Shown here: positions 36,040 to 48,690 of the stretch, in pieces
Layout: every line of letters begins with the position of its first letter
Numbering within the stretch: position 1 is the stretch's first letter
Assembly (NCBI RefSeq): GCF_030445035.2
Contig: NC_080682.1
Span: 33,958,770-34,022,769, forward strand
Length of the DNA stretch: 64,000 bases
Direction of reading: 5' to 3'
From: Dasypus novemcinctus
Lineage: Eukaryota; Chordata; Mammalia; Cingulata; Dasypodidae
Made by a program: the position numbers and the translations under genes
The notes under the pieces: model-generated
Database searches by the model: none
Told to the model about the DNA's origin: nothing
Seen by the model: the letters and a program-made list of their open reading frames with translations, nothing else

Positions 36040-36235
36040 GGACGAGGGGTCGGTCCAGCTCTGGACGAGGGGTCGGTCCCGCTTGGGACGAGGGGTCAGT
36101 CCGGCAGCAGACGAGGGATCGGTCTCACAAGGGGTTGCGCGGTTCGGCTGACGGGGTCGCCCGGTGAAGCCGGCGACGAAGGGGTCGCCCGGAGAAGCAG
36201 GCGACGAAGGGGTCGCCTGGAGAAGCAGGCGACGA
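36040..36235. repeat. Two short tandem arrays inside the LTR R-U5
   Basis: Four imperfect copies of about 25 bp containing GACGAGGGGTCGGTC lie at 36040-36125, followed by three copies of about 28 bp containing GGGGTCGCC..GAAGC..GCGACGAA at 36154-36235. Confidence 0.85.
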
Positions 36236-36354
36236 ACTGGGGACAAGGGAGGCCAGGCCCTTGTCGGGGGCTCTCAGGACTGGAGGGCGCACGGCAGAAG
36301 AACTACCGCGGAGACGAGGTAAACACGCAGGTCCACTTTACTGAGGGAGAGGCA

Positions 36355-36420
36355 ACAGTTTTATAGGGGCTGGGGAAGGCTGATTGGTCAAAGCCACGCC
36401 CTGTTCTGATTGGTTGCCAG
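36355..36420 (-). promoter_or_regulatory. LTR core promoter: CCAAT boxes and TATA box
   Basis: On the minus strand, AACCAATCAG (about 36406-36416) and GACCAATCAG (about 36381-36390) precede CCTATAAAA (about 36359-36367), followed within about 20 bp by AGTAAA. This order sets the LTR orientation. Confidence 0.7.
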
Positions 36421-37510
36421 CGAAAGGTCAGTGGGCGGTACTGGACGGGGGAGGGGTGGTGGTTAGGGATTGGCTGTCGCTGTTGCTGGGGGAAGGGGCA
36501 GGGTTTAGGGATTGGTGGCTGCTGTTGCTGGGGTGGAGGACAGACTTGAGTTTCCCGCCCACACCTGGCTGTTGCTGCTGTTGGGGGAGGGGAAAAGGGC
36601 AGACTGGATTTCTCCGCCCACGCCTGGCTGTTGCTGCTGTCGGGGGAGGGGAAAAGGGCAGACTGGAATTTTCTGCCCTGCGCCTGCGCAGGGAGAAGGA
36701 AGAAGGGTGCCGCCCCACAAGGCATCGGGTGGCGCCATCTGGGAGGAGGGGCGGCCGTGGAAGCATGGCTGCCGAGAAGGGGAGACCCGAGGGCACTCTG
36801 TGCCCATGCCGAGCTTCCTTCAGGGGTGGCGGTGGGCCCGACCAACCACCCTATTATGGGGACAGCGGAATTAGGCCTACCGCGGCCGCTCCCCTGCCAG
36901 GCCAGCAAACCACACTTCAGCCCGAGGGGTGACCGCAGGTTCCTATGATGCTGTGATTTGAGACTTAGTATCTATCTCAAGCTTTTATCATCTAAATATG
37001 AGGAATGACTTTACATTTGTTTTTTATTCCTCAAAATTTATGCCTAATGTGAAAGGTATTTAATGGAAACGATCTAATTTTACTTCATGTTAAAACTGTT
37101 AAAACTGTCTTATTTATTCTTTCTTCACTTTTATTTCAAGTTTTCTTTATTTGAGGAAACATTGAGTGATAAAATAATTTTTTTCATTGAAGTTCACTCT
37201 CTTTCCAATTGTGGTACATGTCTTCTGAATCTACCAAAACATTGTCCTCATAACTAGTAATCAAAATGATTTTTAAGAGTTAATTCTTAAATGCAAACTC
37301 AAGACCCAAAGAAATAAATTTGGGGGCCTCATTTTATAATCTCTCTTATCAATTATTTAAAGAGAACTCATATAACTCTATTAGGAAAAGGAAATATTTG
37401 CTAGAAGAGTGCATTGCAATACATACTAAAAAGTCCTCTGTATAAAAACAAAACAAAATGGAAAACAAAAACAAACACAGTCTAATATGTAGATTTTTTA
37501 AGTTGCCATT

Positions 37511-37690
37511 TGTGGCAATTTGATATTGCTCATGAACTCCAAAAAGAGATATAAATTATTTTTGCAAACTGGTGTGGTCCTCTTGGGCATGATACACTTT
37601 GATTGATTTAAATTCAAAGGCTTTACTTTTACTTGAACGTCTGGTGGCCACTGCCTTTATATCAATGTTACAAGTTCCACCATTGCTAGA
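37511..37690 (+). mobile_element. MaLR-like LTR, 5' fragment
   Basis: It begins TGTGGCAATTTGATATTGC, then GAACTCCAAAAAGAG, CTCTTGGGCATGATACAC and ATTCAAAGGCTTTAC, matching the first third of the LTR at 21942. The remainder is missing. Confidence 0.6.
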
Positions 37691-37754
37691 CTAATAAGAA
37701 GTCTACAATAGAATAATAAAAAGTCTATTTTAAGGAACAGAGAGTGTTTGCCAC

Positions 37755-37855
37755 AAGATAGTTCCATCTATCTGCTTGATGGGATCTCTCAATTAAAAAC
37801 AGTGGGTATCACCATCCTCAAATTCTCAAGATTAGGAAATGAATAATGTCCGTTT
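37755..37855 (+). mobile_element. L1 3' UTR fragment
   Basis: CTTGATGGGATCTCTCAATT and GGGTATCACCATCCTCAAATTCTCAAG match 42735-42815 of the longer L1 3' UTR copy. Confidence 0.6.
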
Positions 37856-38077
37856 TTTATTTTTTATGAGATTTGGGGATAAGAATTGAGCCTGGGACCT
37901 CATATGTGGGAAGCCGATGTGGCTCAGTGGTTGAGCAGCAGTTTCTCTGCAATGGTCTTCATTTGTTTTGCTTGTTTTCTTTTCTTTTTTCTTTTTTTTT
38001 TTTCAGGAGGCACTAGAACAAATTGGACCCTCTGTGTGGGATGCGTGTGCTCAACTGCTTGAGCCACATCTGCTCCC
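37855..38077. mobile_element. DAS-type SINE pieces in opposing orientations
   Basis: 37863-37911 is an antisense tRNA-like head (TTGAGCCTGGGACCTCATATGTGGGAAGC). 37907-37950 is a sense head (GGGAAGCCGATGTGGCTCAG). 37970-38077 is a further antisense copy with a poly-T start, GGAGGCACTAG, and an antisense head ending GAGCCACATCTGCTCCC. They lie directly before the ABI1 pseudogene. Confidence 0.7.
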
Positions 38078-38120
38078 AACCACTTTTTTAACTTAGAGGA
38101 AGCTATGCAGATGGTGGAAA

Positions 38121-39239
<1,119 letters not shown>

Positions 39240-39240
<1 letters not shown>

Positions 39241-40190
39241 ACTTTTTTCTTTTAAAATAGATTATTATTACTCAGACATACTGTGGGACTACTATGGCTA
39301 CAGAATTGTCTATAATGTTTTAAATTGTGTACATATTTTCATAACATGCTTTTTATTGGTATCTTTGAATGTCTATACATTAGCAAAATCTTTGAGGCAA
39401 TTTGTGTATTGCTAAACAGCTGTTTATATATGATACTGTCCAGAAGTGATTATGCTTATGTATTTACTTACTCATTGTTAACTTACTAACCAGAATATTA
39501 GTAAGTTAATATTCTGGGAAAGTGAGGTATACAAGTATTTAACAAATCTTGATTCAGATTTTCCCATTATATCTTCCAGTGCAGCATTATTACTAATACT
39601 CTCAGACTAAAATTACAATCAGAGAATTTAAATGCTGGTGCTGGTACTGGTTAGATTTTTTATTTAGATTATTTCATTCATGAACTATACTATTTGTTTA
39701 AGGCATGCAAATTTATGTATTGAAATCTACTTAAAAAATCCAAGATGCTTCTAATTTGTGCAATATTTTACCTGGAGTATACATACTTGTCTCTCTAAAT
39801 CAATTGAGACTCTGAGATCTCCATGTGAAACAAAGAAAAAAGAAGGTGCTCTGTACTGTTAAATTTTTATCTTAAGTTTTTAATGAATGGATTTGAATTA
39901 TAAATATGTTCCATTCATAAATATATAAGTGAATTGAATTTCTTTGTCCTTTCCTTCACTGGTTCAATTGAAAAAACATAAAAGATATACTGATTTATCA
40001 TCAGTATCTATTGCAGGAAAAAAATCAATTGACAAAATGTATGTGAATGTTTTTGAACTATTTATTTGGTTCCCTTGATCTAGGTATTTATCTTTTAACA
40101 TTGCTACATTCTATTGGTTATAGCTTGATTACAAGGCATGAAATTAGATTATATGTGTCATTTAACTTAATTATTTTTCTTTATTTTTTC
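39240..40190 (+). pseudogene. ABI1: Probable ABI1 3' UTR remnant
   Basis: It continues directly from the SH3/stop region (..TCACTCATGCACTATATTAATTAA) with no repeat boundary. I recognise no poly(A) tail, so the right end is uncertain. The assignment is by position, not by alignment. Confidence 0.45.
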
Positions 40191-40194
40191 TGAC

Positions 40195-40345
40195 TACTTT
40201 AGTTCTTAGGTTTTTCATCAAAATTGTAGAATCATCTTCTTAATTTCTGCCAAAATGCTCCCTAAATTTTAATTAAGGTTGCCTTGAAACTATAGTCTAA
40301 TTTTGAATTGCATTTAATTTATAAATATATTTCTCACTATTGTGT
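40195..40345 (-). mobile_element. Antisense L1 ORF2 scrap
   Basis: CTTAATTTCTGCCAAAATGCTCCCTAAATTTTAATTAAGG and TGAATTGCATTTAATTTATAAAT resemble the reverse of L1 ORF2. It is followed by a GTATATGTGTATA microsatellite at 40365-40403. Confidence 0.45.
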
Positions 40346-40504
40346 TGTGTAGCAACATCCTGTGTGTATATGTGTATGTATATGTGTATATACATGTATA
40401 TCTTCATTTTAATTCAGAATTCATAGCCAATAATTCATATTGAAGCTATAATTTTTGGGATCCAACATCCATATAATTTTCAGAAATTTTCTAATTGCTT
40501 CTTT

Positions 40505-40990
40505 TTTTAGTTTAATTTTATTTTAAAATTATTTTTAAAAGTTAATAGATCACATAAAATATTACATTAAAAAACATGAGTTTCCCATATACCCCACCCA
40601 CCACCCACCCACCCACATAATTTTTAAGTGTATTTTTTTGATGATACATAGATCACAAAAAATATTACATTAAAAAATATGAGGTTCCCATACACCACAC
40701 ACACCGCCACAGACCCCACTCCTCCCACATCAACAACCTCTTTTATCATTGTGACACATTCACTGCATTTGGTGAATACATTTTGGAGCACTGCTGCACT
40801 ACATGGGTTATAGATTACATTGTAATGTACACTCTTTCCCAGTACATTCAGTGGGTTATGGCAGGATATGTAATGTTCAGCATCTATTCCTGCAATATCA
40901 CTTAGGACAATTCCAAGTCCCCAAAATTCTCCCACATCACATGTATTCTTCCCTCTCCCTGCCCTCAGCAACTACAATGGCCACTTTCTC
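40505..40990 (-). mobile_element. Antisense L1 3' UTR ends, two overlapping copies
   Basis: Two adjacent starts (40540-40615 and 40632-40700) share the phrase ATATTACATTAAAAAA followed by GTTTCCCATA / GTTCCCATACACC. The second continues through GTGACACATTCACTGCATTTGG and CAGTGGGTTATGGCAGG to 40990. It is the reverse of 42880-43240. Confidence 0.75.
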
Positions 40991-41019
40991 CACATCAATG
41001 GTGCAATTTCTTATTAACA

Positions 41020-41395
41020 GAGAAAATAGTAAAGAAGGGAGGAGGGAAATGTTCTGCATGATTGTCCAATAATGGATACAGGCCATGCTAAATTTCACCA
41101 AAAGTTATAAAAGTGTATGGTCTAAAATGTAAACCATAATGTAATAAAAAATTTATAAAAATGTACAGTCTAAAATGTAAACCATAACAGAAACCAATAT
41201 GGAACCATGGATAAGAGCTATGTTTTAATATCTGTCCATTAGTTGTAGCAAATGTAACATCCGCGTGTAAAAAGATCATTGCTGGGGAAGGGGGAAAAGG
41301 GTTTGATGTTTGGGTATATGAGTGTTTCCTATATTATATGTGAGACTTTACTGTGACCTTAAACTTTTTTGAAGATAATTAAAAAACAAAAGATG
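41020..41395 (+). mobile_element. Sense L1 3' tail, second type
   Basis: GTGTATGGTCTAAAATGTAAACC is followed by a near-duplicate GTACAGTCTAAAATGTAAACC about 50 bp on, then GGTTTGATGTTTGGGTATATG, CTTTACTGTGACCTTAAAC and an A-rich end. It shares its pattern with 21470-21690. Confidence 0.65.
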
Positions 41396-41640
41396 TAGAC
41401 ACTGAGGAAGAAATGCAAAAGATTGCCTTGCCACTGTACATACATGGCAATACCTATTCCAGTGATGAAAGGTAAAATGTCAAAAAAACCTTCTTACAAT
41501 ATTTTTTTATTTCTTTAATACCCCAATTTATTTTTTACTTTATTTTAGTTTTTTTCAAAATTATTATGTATTTTATCTCTAATCTTTAAACCTATTATTA
41601 CTATTTCATTTTCCTATTAATTGACTTTGGCAATATATAT
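41395..41640. other. AT-rich spacer
   Basis: No gene is recognised; T-rich. Confidence 0.4.
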
Positions 41641-43290
41641 ATAAGGCTTCATTTTTAAAGAAATTTTGGATCTCAGAGGGGTTCAACTATGGCAGGGGTG
41701 GAGCACTTGTGTGGGGTGCCCTTGATCATTGATGGGGGATGCATGGGTGGGAGGGAGTTCTCCAGGGCATGCATGTAGGGTTTGTAGATATATTTGGATG
41801 TTCATTGGGTATTGACATAGTGGGTAGAATTTCACATGACAACTGAAGGGGTGCTGAGTTTCCATCCTGGGGAGCTCTGTTGCATTCCCCAATGGAACAA
41901 CAACAATCCCCAAATTGCCAGGGCAAAGACCAATGAAGAAGGATGGTCCAACGATGGGACCTTGTTTCTGATGACAATACTTATGAGCCTATGTGCTTGA
42001 AATTTCAACTAAGCCTACAGCTGTAGCATGCCTAAGAGTTACCTCATGAGAGCCTTCTTCATGCACAAATGTGGCTACTCTCTAAGCCAAATGCAGCATA
42101 TAAATGCATTACCTTACCCCCACCATGGGACATGACTCCCAGGGATGAGTCTCCCTGGTGCTGAGGTATTACTGCCAAGCTGGTGATGCAACTAGAGAAA
42201 CCTTGAATAAAAGGGGGAAGTGGTAAAGAAAAATGAGTTTGTATGACTAAGAGATTTCAAAATGAATCAGGTGGTCATCAGAGGGATTGCGCTTACACAT
42301 TTTTCAGCAGGATCTCTGAGACAGCCAAAGGGTAAACTCAACCCCAGGTAATGGTTCTTCTGAGGGCTATGGAGACACCCAGGCTCTACAGTCAAGGCAG
42401 ATGACTCTGGAGTTCAGTGCCTTGCCAGTGGGCCCTACTTTGGAATTTGTGCTCCTGAGTGTGATGGAGATGGACTCAGATGTGACTTCTCTACACTTGC
42501 TTCTTCTGTCACTTTTACTGAACCTGTGGTTGGCACTGGGGTTGGTGTGTGCCCAGGACACTTGAATCTCTGGACTGTCCATGTGCCACCTGGGCCCTGA
42601 GTTTCAGCAGAGTTGCAACACCTACTCTCCAGTTTGTTGGACTTACCCAGGTCAACTAATAGGGAGGTGAGGATGGTCAAACACCACACGAAGAAACTGA
42701 AAGAGCACAACTGCAAGCAGAAGGATCCCATCCATCAGCCTTGTGGGATCTAATCCCCCTCAATTTAGAGGTGGTGTGGGTATCACCATCCCAGAGTCCT
42801 CAGGATGGAGGAATAAAATGTAGACTAGAGTGGGCTTACTGATATTATACTATAGAACTATTGTGACTAGTAATGGAAGAAAGTGTAGCACTGATGTGGA
42901 GAAAGTGGCCATGGTAGTTGCTGAGGGCAGGGAGAGGGAAAAAGTGATATAATGTGGGGACATTTTTGGAACTTGGAGTTGTCCTAAATAATATTGCAGG
43001 GATAAATGCTGGACATTATATATCATGCCATAACCCACTGAATGTACTGGGGGAGTGTGTACACTACAATGTAAACTATAATCCATGCAGTGCAGCTGTG
43101 CTCCAAAATGTATTCCCCCAATACAATGGATGTGTCACAATGATGAAAGAGGTTGTTGATGTGGGAGGTGTGGAGTGGGGTGGGTTGTGGAATATATGGG
43201 AACCTCTTATGTTTTTTAATGTAACTTTTTTAGTGGTCTATGTATCTTCAAAAAATACAACTAAAAATAAATTTAATAAAAGGAAGTTCT
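41640..43290 (+). mobile_element. Long L1 3' UTR, reference copy in this window
   Basis: This is a 1.6-kb non-coding segment whose parts recur at 20400-21460, 37755-37855, 40625-40990 (reverse), 51985-53080 (reverse) and 53085-53310. It ends TGTGGGAGGTGTGGAGTGG, a short G-rich stretch, TTTTTTAATGTAAC, TCTATGTATCTTC and an A-rich tail, with AATAAA near 43268-43277. No ORF has coding character. Assignment to L1 rests on its position and tail, not on a database match. Confidence 0.7.
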
Positions 43291-45379
43291 GTGATGCATG
43301 TTAGTCAAGATGTAGGATTCAGTGGATTCCTGTGGTAGACTAACTATTGATGCATTTTTTGAAAATTGCTTGCACAATTTTATTTCCTTTAACAGTTCTT
43401 CATTCTACCTTCCTAAAATCTGTTTTCTCCTTGATACTCTCCATTGAATATTTTTTAATATATTCCATGGTTTCTTATAAAAAAGACAAGAGAGAGCACC
43501 TGAAAGAGAGAGAGAATGGGAGAGAATATGGGGATAGAGAGAAAGCAAATAAGGAATTTTTTACAACAGAAGATTTTTTGCTATAACAAATATTAATACA
43601 TGTTTATATTGTTAATTGATATATTTATTTTCACCCAAACTAAATTAGAACTTATATGATTTGTTTGGATTTAAGTTTTCATTATATATGGGAAACTTTT
43701 CTGATTTTAATAAGAAATCAGAATTTAGCTTACTTAATGTATTTTTATTCTAGACTTCTCCAAGGATCAAATGAGCAGTTTTCATTATGTAGACCACATT
43801 TTTGATGCAATTTATTCTATGTATTAAACAATTATTTCATCTAGTTGTGAGAAAACCCTTCTGGGAAAGTAAAGACATGGAGGTTTTTTTCTCATACCAG
43901 TAATTTTAAACTGATTTGTTGTTTTCCTTCTTGACATACGAACATCTCAATATGACAAAATCTTAACATATTCCACATCATGAATATAAAACCACAGAGA
44001 TCACTGAGTGCAGTATGAACTAACACATGGCAAATACTTCATTCCTTAAAGCCAGAACAATACAGCTTCTAATTAATTAAGAATGGGTCAAACATTTTGA
44101 TCTATGACATGCTAAGTGAAAAATAAATGTTACATAGGGAAATGTCGCTATTAAATATGGTAGTGCTTGGATTTGTGTTTAATCACTATACACATATACA
44201 GATGTCACTTTACGATACTTTTGCTTTGTGTTGTGTTTTTGGCATGCACTATTCTTTCTTCACACATCACTGAATAAAAAACAGTCTGATAGCAATGGGA
44301 AAAATACCAGAAGTCAAACACTACTTTGTGGCACATGTTGTGATTTAATTCTTTTAACAATAGCTTTTATAAACAATTTTATTAGTGATTATCAGATGAT
44401 ATTTAATTCATAACTATTTTGAAGTCTACATAAGCAACTATAATTTTTTAATTAAGTAGCCATGATTTCTTCTTGACAGAAATATGTCTCAAAAATCCAC
44501 CCAAGGGCATTGCAAGGATAGTGAGTAAATGAATTGAGAAATCTGTATATTATAAGTAAATTTAAATTTGAACAATAATAGCAATGATACAACAAGCTGC
44601 AAAGGCCAAAATGGACAATTTAGTGATATGTGTTTCAGCAGAATAAACTGAAAAATAACATACTGTACTCTTTTTAATGCATCTCCATCCTGATCACCAT
44701 CTGCTGTTCTTTCATCACTGCTCCCGAAGGACTACTGGAATGGGATGCTTGTCAGGAACCAGCACAATATGGGTTGGTGTGAAAAGAAAGCCCAGTCAGA
44801 CAAGGTAAAATGTAAGTCTAACATACTCCATTTTAAGCCTTCTGGAAAAATTTTGATATGAAATAATTTCCACATTGTTTGTCATTTAATTTAATAAAAT
44901 CTTGCAATATGAATGTGATTGCTTCCATTTTATAATTATGACCATTTAAAAAAAGTCATTTCATGCACATACTAGCAAATTTAGTATTCAAGTGTCTACA
45001 TTCCACTATAAAACTTTTAGATGTAAAAATCACAATAGTCATACCTCTTTGTGAATATTAACATGATGTAAAATGAAGAGTATAGAAAATTTAGCATAAA
45101 TTTGACTAGAAAATAAAACTTGTAAATTGTCAGTTTCTTGTTTTTATATGGATCATTTAACCAAAATATAATGAAATAATTCCTTTATTTATTTTACACA
45201 GACAACTGTATTGACCTGGACCCACTTGCTAAGATATCATTATGCCCTACCAAAGAACAAACATGACAACCATATTGGATGTACTCTGTTTTTGTGGGAC
45301 ATTGTCTTGAACACCAAAAATATAAATGGAAATGTCGGCTGTGCTGTCAGATTTGGAGTCAAATAGTAATTAATTTGAG

Positions 45380-46270
45380 CAATGTGACTGAAGTTACCAT
45401 GTTTATATTGATGGACTTCACAAATAATATTGAGTTGAAACTCTCCCTGTTTCTATTATTTCTAGCACTCTATCTCTTTACTCTGGAAATTTGGGACTGT
45501 TTATATTGGTCATTGGGAATTGCTGGCTCCAAAATCCCATGTACTATTTTTTGAGTTATTTTTCAATAGTCATCCCCAAAATGCTAGTAGATTTCCTGGT
45601 AGAAAATAAAGCCAATTCATGTATTGGTTGTGCAACACAGATGTGTTGTTATTTTTGTTGTTGCTGTTGTTACTTTTGGGACTACAGAGTGCTTTCTCTT
45701 GGCTGCAATGGCTTATGATCGTCAAGTAGCAATTTGCAACAGCCTGATGTATTCAGTTAACATGTTGCAATGTGTCTATTTGCCACTCATCATTTCTTTG
45801 AAAGTTGGTGGCATTTTACATGCATATTATACGCAGTGTCCACTTTTAGCCTATCCTGTACATCCAATGAAATTAGATACGTCATCTGTGGCATGTCTGC
45901 ACTCCACACTATTTCTTATTCTGACATTCACATCAACCAGTTTCTATTTTTCTACTTCGTGGGCTTTACTGAGATTACTACTAAACTGATAGTTCTAATT
46001 TCCTATGCTTTCATTCGGTTGGCCATTCTGAAGATGCATTCTTCTGGAAGGAGGCAAAAAGCCTTTTCCACTTGTGGCTCTCATCTAACTGGAGTGTCAA
46101 TTTTTAAAGGAACAATCCTCTTAATGTATGTGGGGCCAAGTTCCAGTATGATTTGCAACATGATTTGATAGTGTCTATGTTTTACACTATTGTGATTCCC
46201 ATACTCAGTAAGTTTAAAAGGCAATGGAAAAAATTGTTTGAGAAAAATCAATTCATAAATGGAGTACATT
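45380..46270 (+). pseudogene. OR5T: Olfactory receptor pseudogene, OR5T-like
   Basis: A seven-helix odorant receptor reading frame broken across three frames. Recognisable in order: [14 protein letters not shown] (N-terminus, glycosylation site), [14 protein letters not shown] (TM1), [11 protein letters not shown] (TM2), [34 protein letters not shown] (TM3), [24 protein letters not shown] (TM5), [18 protein letters not shown] (TM6) and MYVGPSSS. The wording is OR5T-like. Defects: frameshifts near 45490, 45625-45660 and 45850; DRY changed to DRQ; a TGTTGT repeat expansion near 45640-45670; and loss of the TM7 NPxxY block, since sequence passes from a PIL codon run near 46200 straight into the basic C-terminus. 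The start codon is uncertain. Confidence 0.92.
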
Positions 46271-47890
46271 TTTAGCATTGAGTCAAACTGAAAAACAGTG
46301 AGTCAGGCCATATCTCTGTGGCCAGAAGTTAGGGAAGAAAACATCTATTTCTTAATTAAAGCATTTTCATATCCCAGAATATTTCCAATGAAAATATTAA
46401 TTGCTCCTCCATTGAAGCATTTTATGAAAGTAGATAAATTGCATAAGCTATATACCTACAACTATATTCAAACTGACCCATATTAAATATTCATTGATAA
46501 GCCTATTGATGTTGTTAGGCTTTGTATAATTTGACTTTCAATAACAATAATTAGAGACCTTGTCTTCTGATCTAAAGAGATTGATATGACCTTACATTGT
46601 TTATAGTTAAGTCCTCAGCTTTCATTACGAAATTAGTTCTCTTTCTGGAACCCTTGTGGAGGATGTACCTAATGTTCTTTTCTTATTCCATGTGCACTCA
46701 TACTCTCAGATCTATCCTTTAGTCATGAATTTTGAACTGTTTGGATCAACACCATAGATTTTTTTCCCATTATTACCTACCCGCTTCCCAATCACAGAAA
46801 TTGATTAGATTCATTGTCAGGCTCCCCAAAATATATGACATATATATAATGTCAATATATAAATAGGGTAATATTTATTCAGTGTGTAATTAAGGCTCTG
46901 GAAAAGCAAATAAACACATATCTAAACATATTAATTCTGCTTTGTTTATTTTTGTTCTAAGATTTGATTATTTGAGGAGATCTTATGTAAGGAATTTTGT
47001 TTTTCTTTTATTGAAATTAAGTCCTTTACCAGCAGGGATACTTATTCTTTGTGTCCACTAGATAATCACATCAGAACTAAGTAATCAAAGCATTATTTAT
47101 GAAGTGTGATGCTGTGATAAGTAATATCCAATACCTCAGTTTCTAATCAATTATGCAAAGAGAACTTATACATCTCTATTGAATGAAACACATTTGATAG
47201 AGTGTGGTTTAAATACGCAAAAATAGAGACTCAACACTGATTATAAATGTGAACAATATGTTGTCTTAGAAAAAAATTAAACTACTTGAAGCTAGAGTGT
47301 ATTAAATTTACTTTCCTTTTTGTGGTCTTTTAGATAATTTTTCTGGAATAAAGCAAAAAATCTACTTTAAAATGTATTAAATTTTTCATCATTTACAAGA
47401 ATTAAAATATTTTTTGTGTATAGGATCATTTTAAAGTCTTCCTCAACTCAAATCCTGATTTCAAATTGTTAAAGTAAACCCTCAGTCAAGATATTTCCCT
47501 GGTTTATCATTTTAGTTGCTATTTCAAGTTAACAAAAATAATATCCCTATAAGAAAGAAAGAAGTAAGCAGTAGGAGAAAGGGTGCACTAAGTTATGCCT
47601 AAAGATATACAGCCAAGAAATCAACAAATAAGACAAAATAAATATCAAGTTAGCATGGGTGAGATTTGATTCTTCGGTCTTTTTTTCTAAAAGAAAAAAT
47701 CCAATGTTCATATAAACAACTCATGACTTTCTCACTTACATGTCAATCTAGAATAATGGTTTATTTAATTCTCATATTAATAAGTTTTCACTGTTCATGT
47801 GTAAACTCAATTATCTTATGTCAAGAAAGTAAACATTGATTTCTCTGCCCCCATGAATCCTCTCTTTCACATCACTTAGCTTATCATCAT
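46270..47890. other. AT-rich receptor 3' flank in block B
   Basis: No gene. From about 46600 it is paralogous to 10175-11690 of A and, up to about 47190, to block C. It marks the right edge of the part missing in A. Confidence 0.6.
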
Positions 47891-47989
47891 TCAATACTTA
47901 TTCTGAATATGTGATTTCTATGAGCTCTACCAGAGCAATGACCCTGTAGTTTCTATAAAACAGGAATTTTTTTTTTTTTGTTCCACAAT

Positions 47990-48345
47990 TAGTAATCTGC
48001 AGGGCATAAAAATAGACCTGGAATATATTTTACTCAGAAAATATTTTTGAATGAATGGTGGGTCAATGAATGAATGCTGGTCAGTAGCAGTTGTTATAAC
48101 TTACATGAAGCTTATTATTGTATATTGTACAATACATAAATGCTTTAGATATATAAAGTCATTTATCCTAATGACAACTGTAAGACATGGTTCCATTGTT
48201 ACCCGTGATCACAGATGAGCAAAGAGAGGTACCTAAGTTCTGTGGAATATACTTAAAGCCACACAGCTCTTAAGAGTAATAACAGGGTAAATACCTAAAC
48301 TTCCTGATACAGAATCACTGCTTTAAGCACTTTAGTACATAGAAT
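47990..48345 (-). repeat. Ancient L2/MIR fragments, copy B
   Basis: This is the counterpart of 11740-12115: GCAGGGCATAAAAATAGACCTGG..GAATGAATGG, then GATCACAGATGAGCAAAGAGAGG near 48210, and CACACAGCTCTTAAGAG near 48260, typical of antisense MIR. Confidence 0.65.
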
Positions 48346-48589
48346 GAAAGAACTGATTGCTTCTTCCACTTTGCCTACTGCATTATCAGAGCAGCAGAAA
48401 ATACCATGTGAAATACCAAAGGTCTATATTTTGCCAGTGGTAGAAATACAGAGTAAAAGGAAAGTATGTAAGAAATATTGGAAAATTGGTTTCCACTACA
48501 TTTGACAAATCACCCATTTGGATGCTATGTGTAGAGTTTGCAGTTTTTTGGCCTGTGCAATCAATAAACCAGAGATATTAAAGAAAGGA

Positions 48590-48690
48590 GAAGTGCAGTC
48601 ATTAGTAGATGCAGAGGAAGGAGAAGAATAAGAAGGAGAAGAGGAGGAGGTGAGAAAGAGAAGAATGAGATGGAGGGGGAGGGGAATGAG
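48590..48690. repeat. GA-rich simple repeat
   Basis: Imperfect GAAGGAGAAGAG units. The minus-strand Leu/Ser-rich ORF across it is an artefact. Confidence 0.8.

Larger units (their letters stand above)
35999..36938 (-). mobile_element. CpG-rich 940-bp solo LTR with 6-bp target duplication
   Basis: It is flanked by a perfect GGTTCC (35993-35998 and 36939-36944) and has matching inverted ends TGCGG...CCGCA. A 6-bp duplication is typical of class II retroviruses. Minus orientation is chosen from control signals: several CCAAT boxes (GATTGG on the plus strand near 36381, 36407, 36468 and 36508), then a TATAAAA-type box at about 36359-36366, then an AGTAAA polyadenylation-like signal near 36341. 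U3 is about 570 bp and R-U5 about 340 bp. The long ORFs on both strands are GC-driven. High CpG content in an AT-rich region suggests a young insertion. It differs from the LTRs of the ERV at 53-62 kb. Confidence 0.85.
35430..37480. repeat. Segmental duplication block C, partial and split
   Basis: 35430-35992 and 36945-37480 form a third copy of the OR flank. CCCCTCTGGATTCCCTGTGAG near 35652 parallels CTTCTGGAATCCTTGTG (10197) and TTTCTGGAACCCTTGTG (46643). CCAATCACAGATATTGATTA near 35810 parallels CCAATCACAGAAATTGATTA near 46791. After the LTR, TCATTGAAGTTCACTCTC near 37185 parallels GCAATGAATTTCACTCTATTCC near 10769. The left border falls just past where the receptor ends in copy B. Confidence 0.75.

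Noticed and set aside
36040-36235. CRISPR-like array
   Set aside because: Repeats are directly adjacent without unique spacers, imperfect, and inside an LTR of a mammalian genome.
35990-36945. CpG island of a cellular gene promoter
   Set aside because: LTR termini, target duplication and the order CCAAT-TATA-polyadenylation signal fit a solo LTR; no exon follows on either side.
36303-36948. Several overlapping ORFs of 100-201 codons on both strands in the GC-rich island
   Set aside because: They are open in many frames because stop codons are rare in GC-rich DNA. The region is bounded by a 6-bp duplication and LTR ends, and the peptides are Pro/Ala/Gly-rich without domains.
41683-42731. Small ORFs in the L1 3' UTR copy, some with parallels at 52200-52572
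   Set aside because: The paralogous copies do not keep the frames; the similarity is at DNA level only and follows the repeat.
45279-46168. A functional OR5T gene
   Set aside because: At least three frameshifts, DRY changed to DRQ and loss of the NPxxY block.
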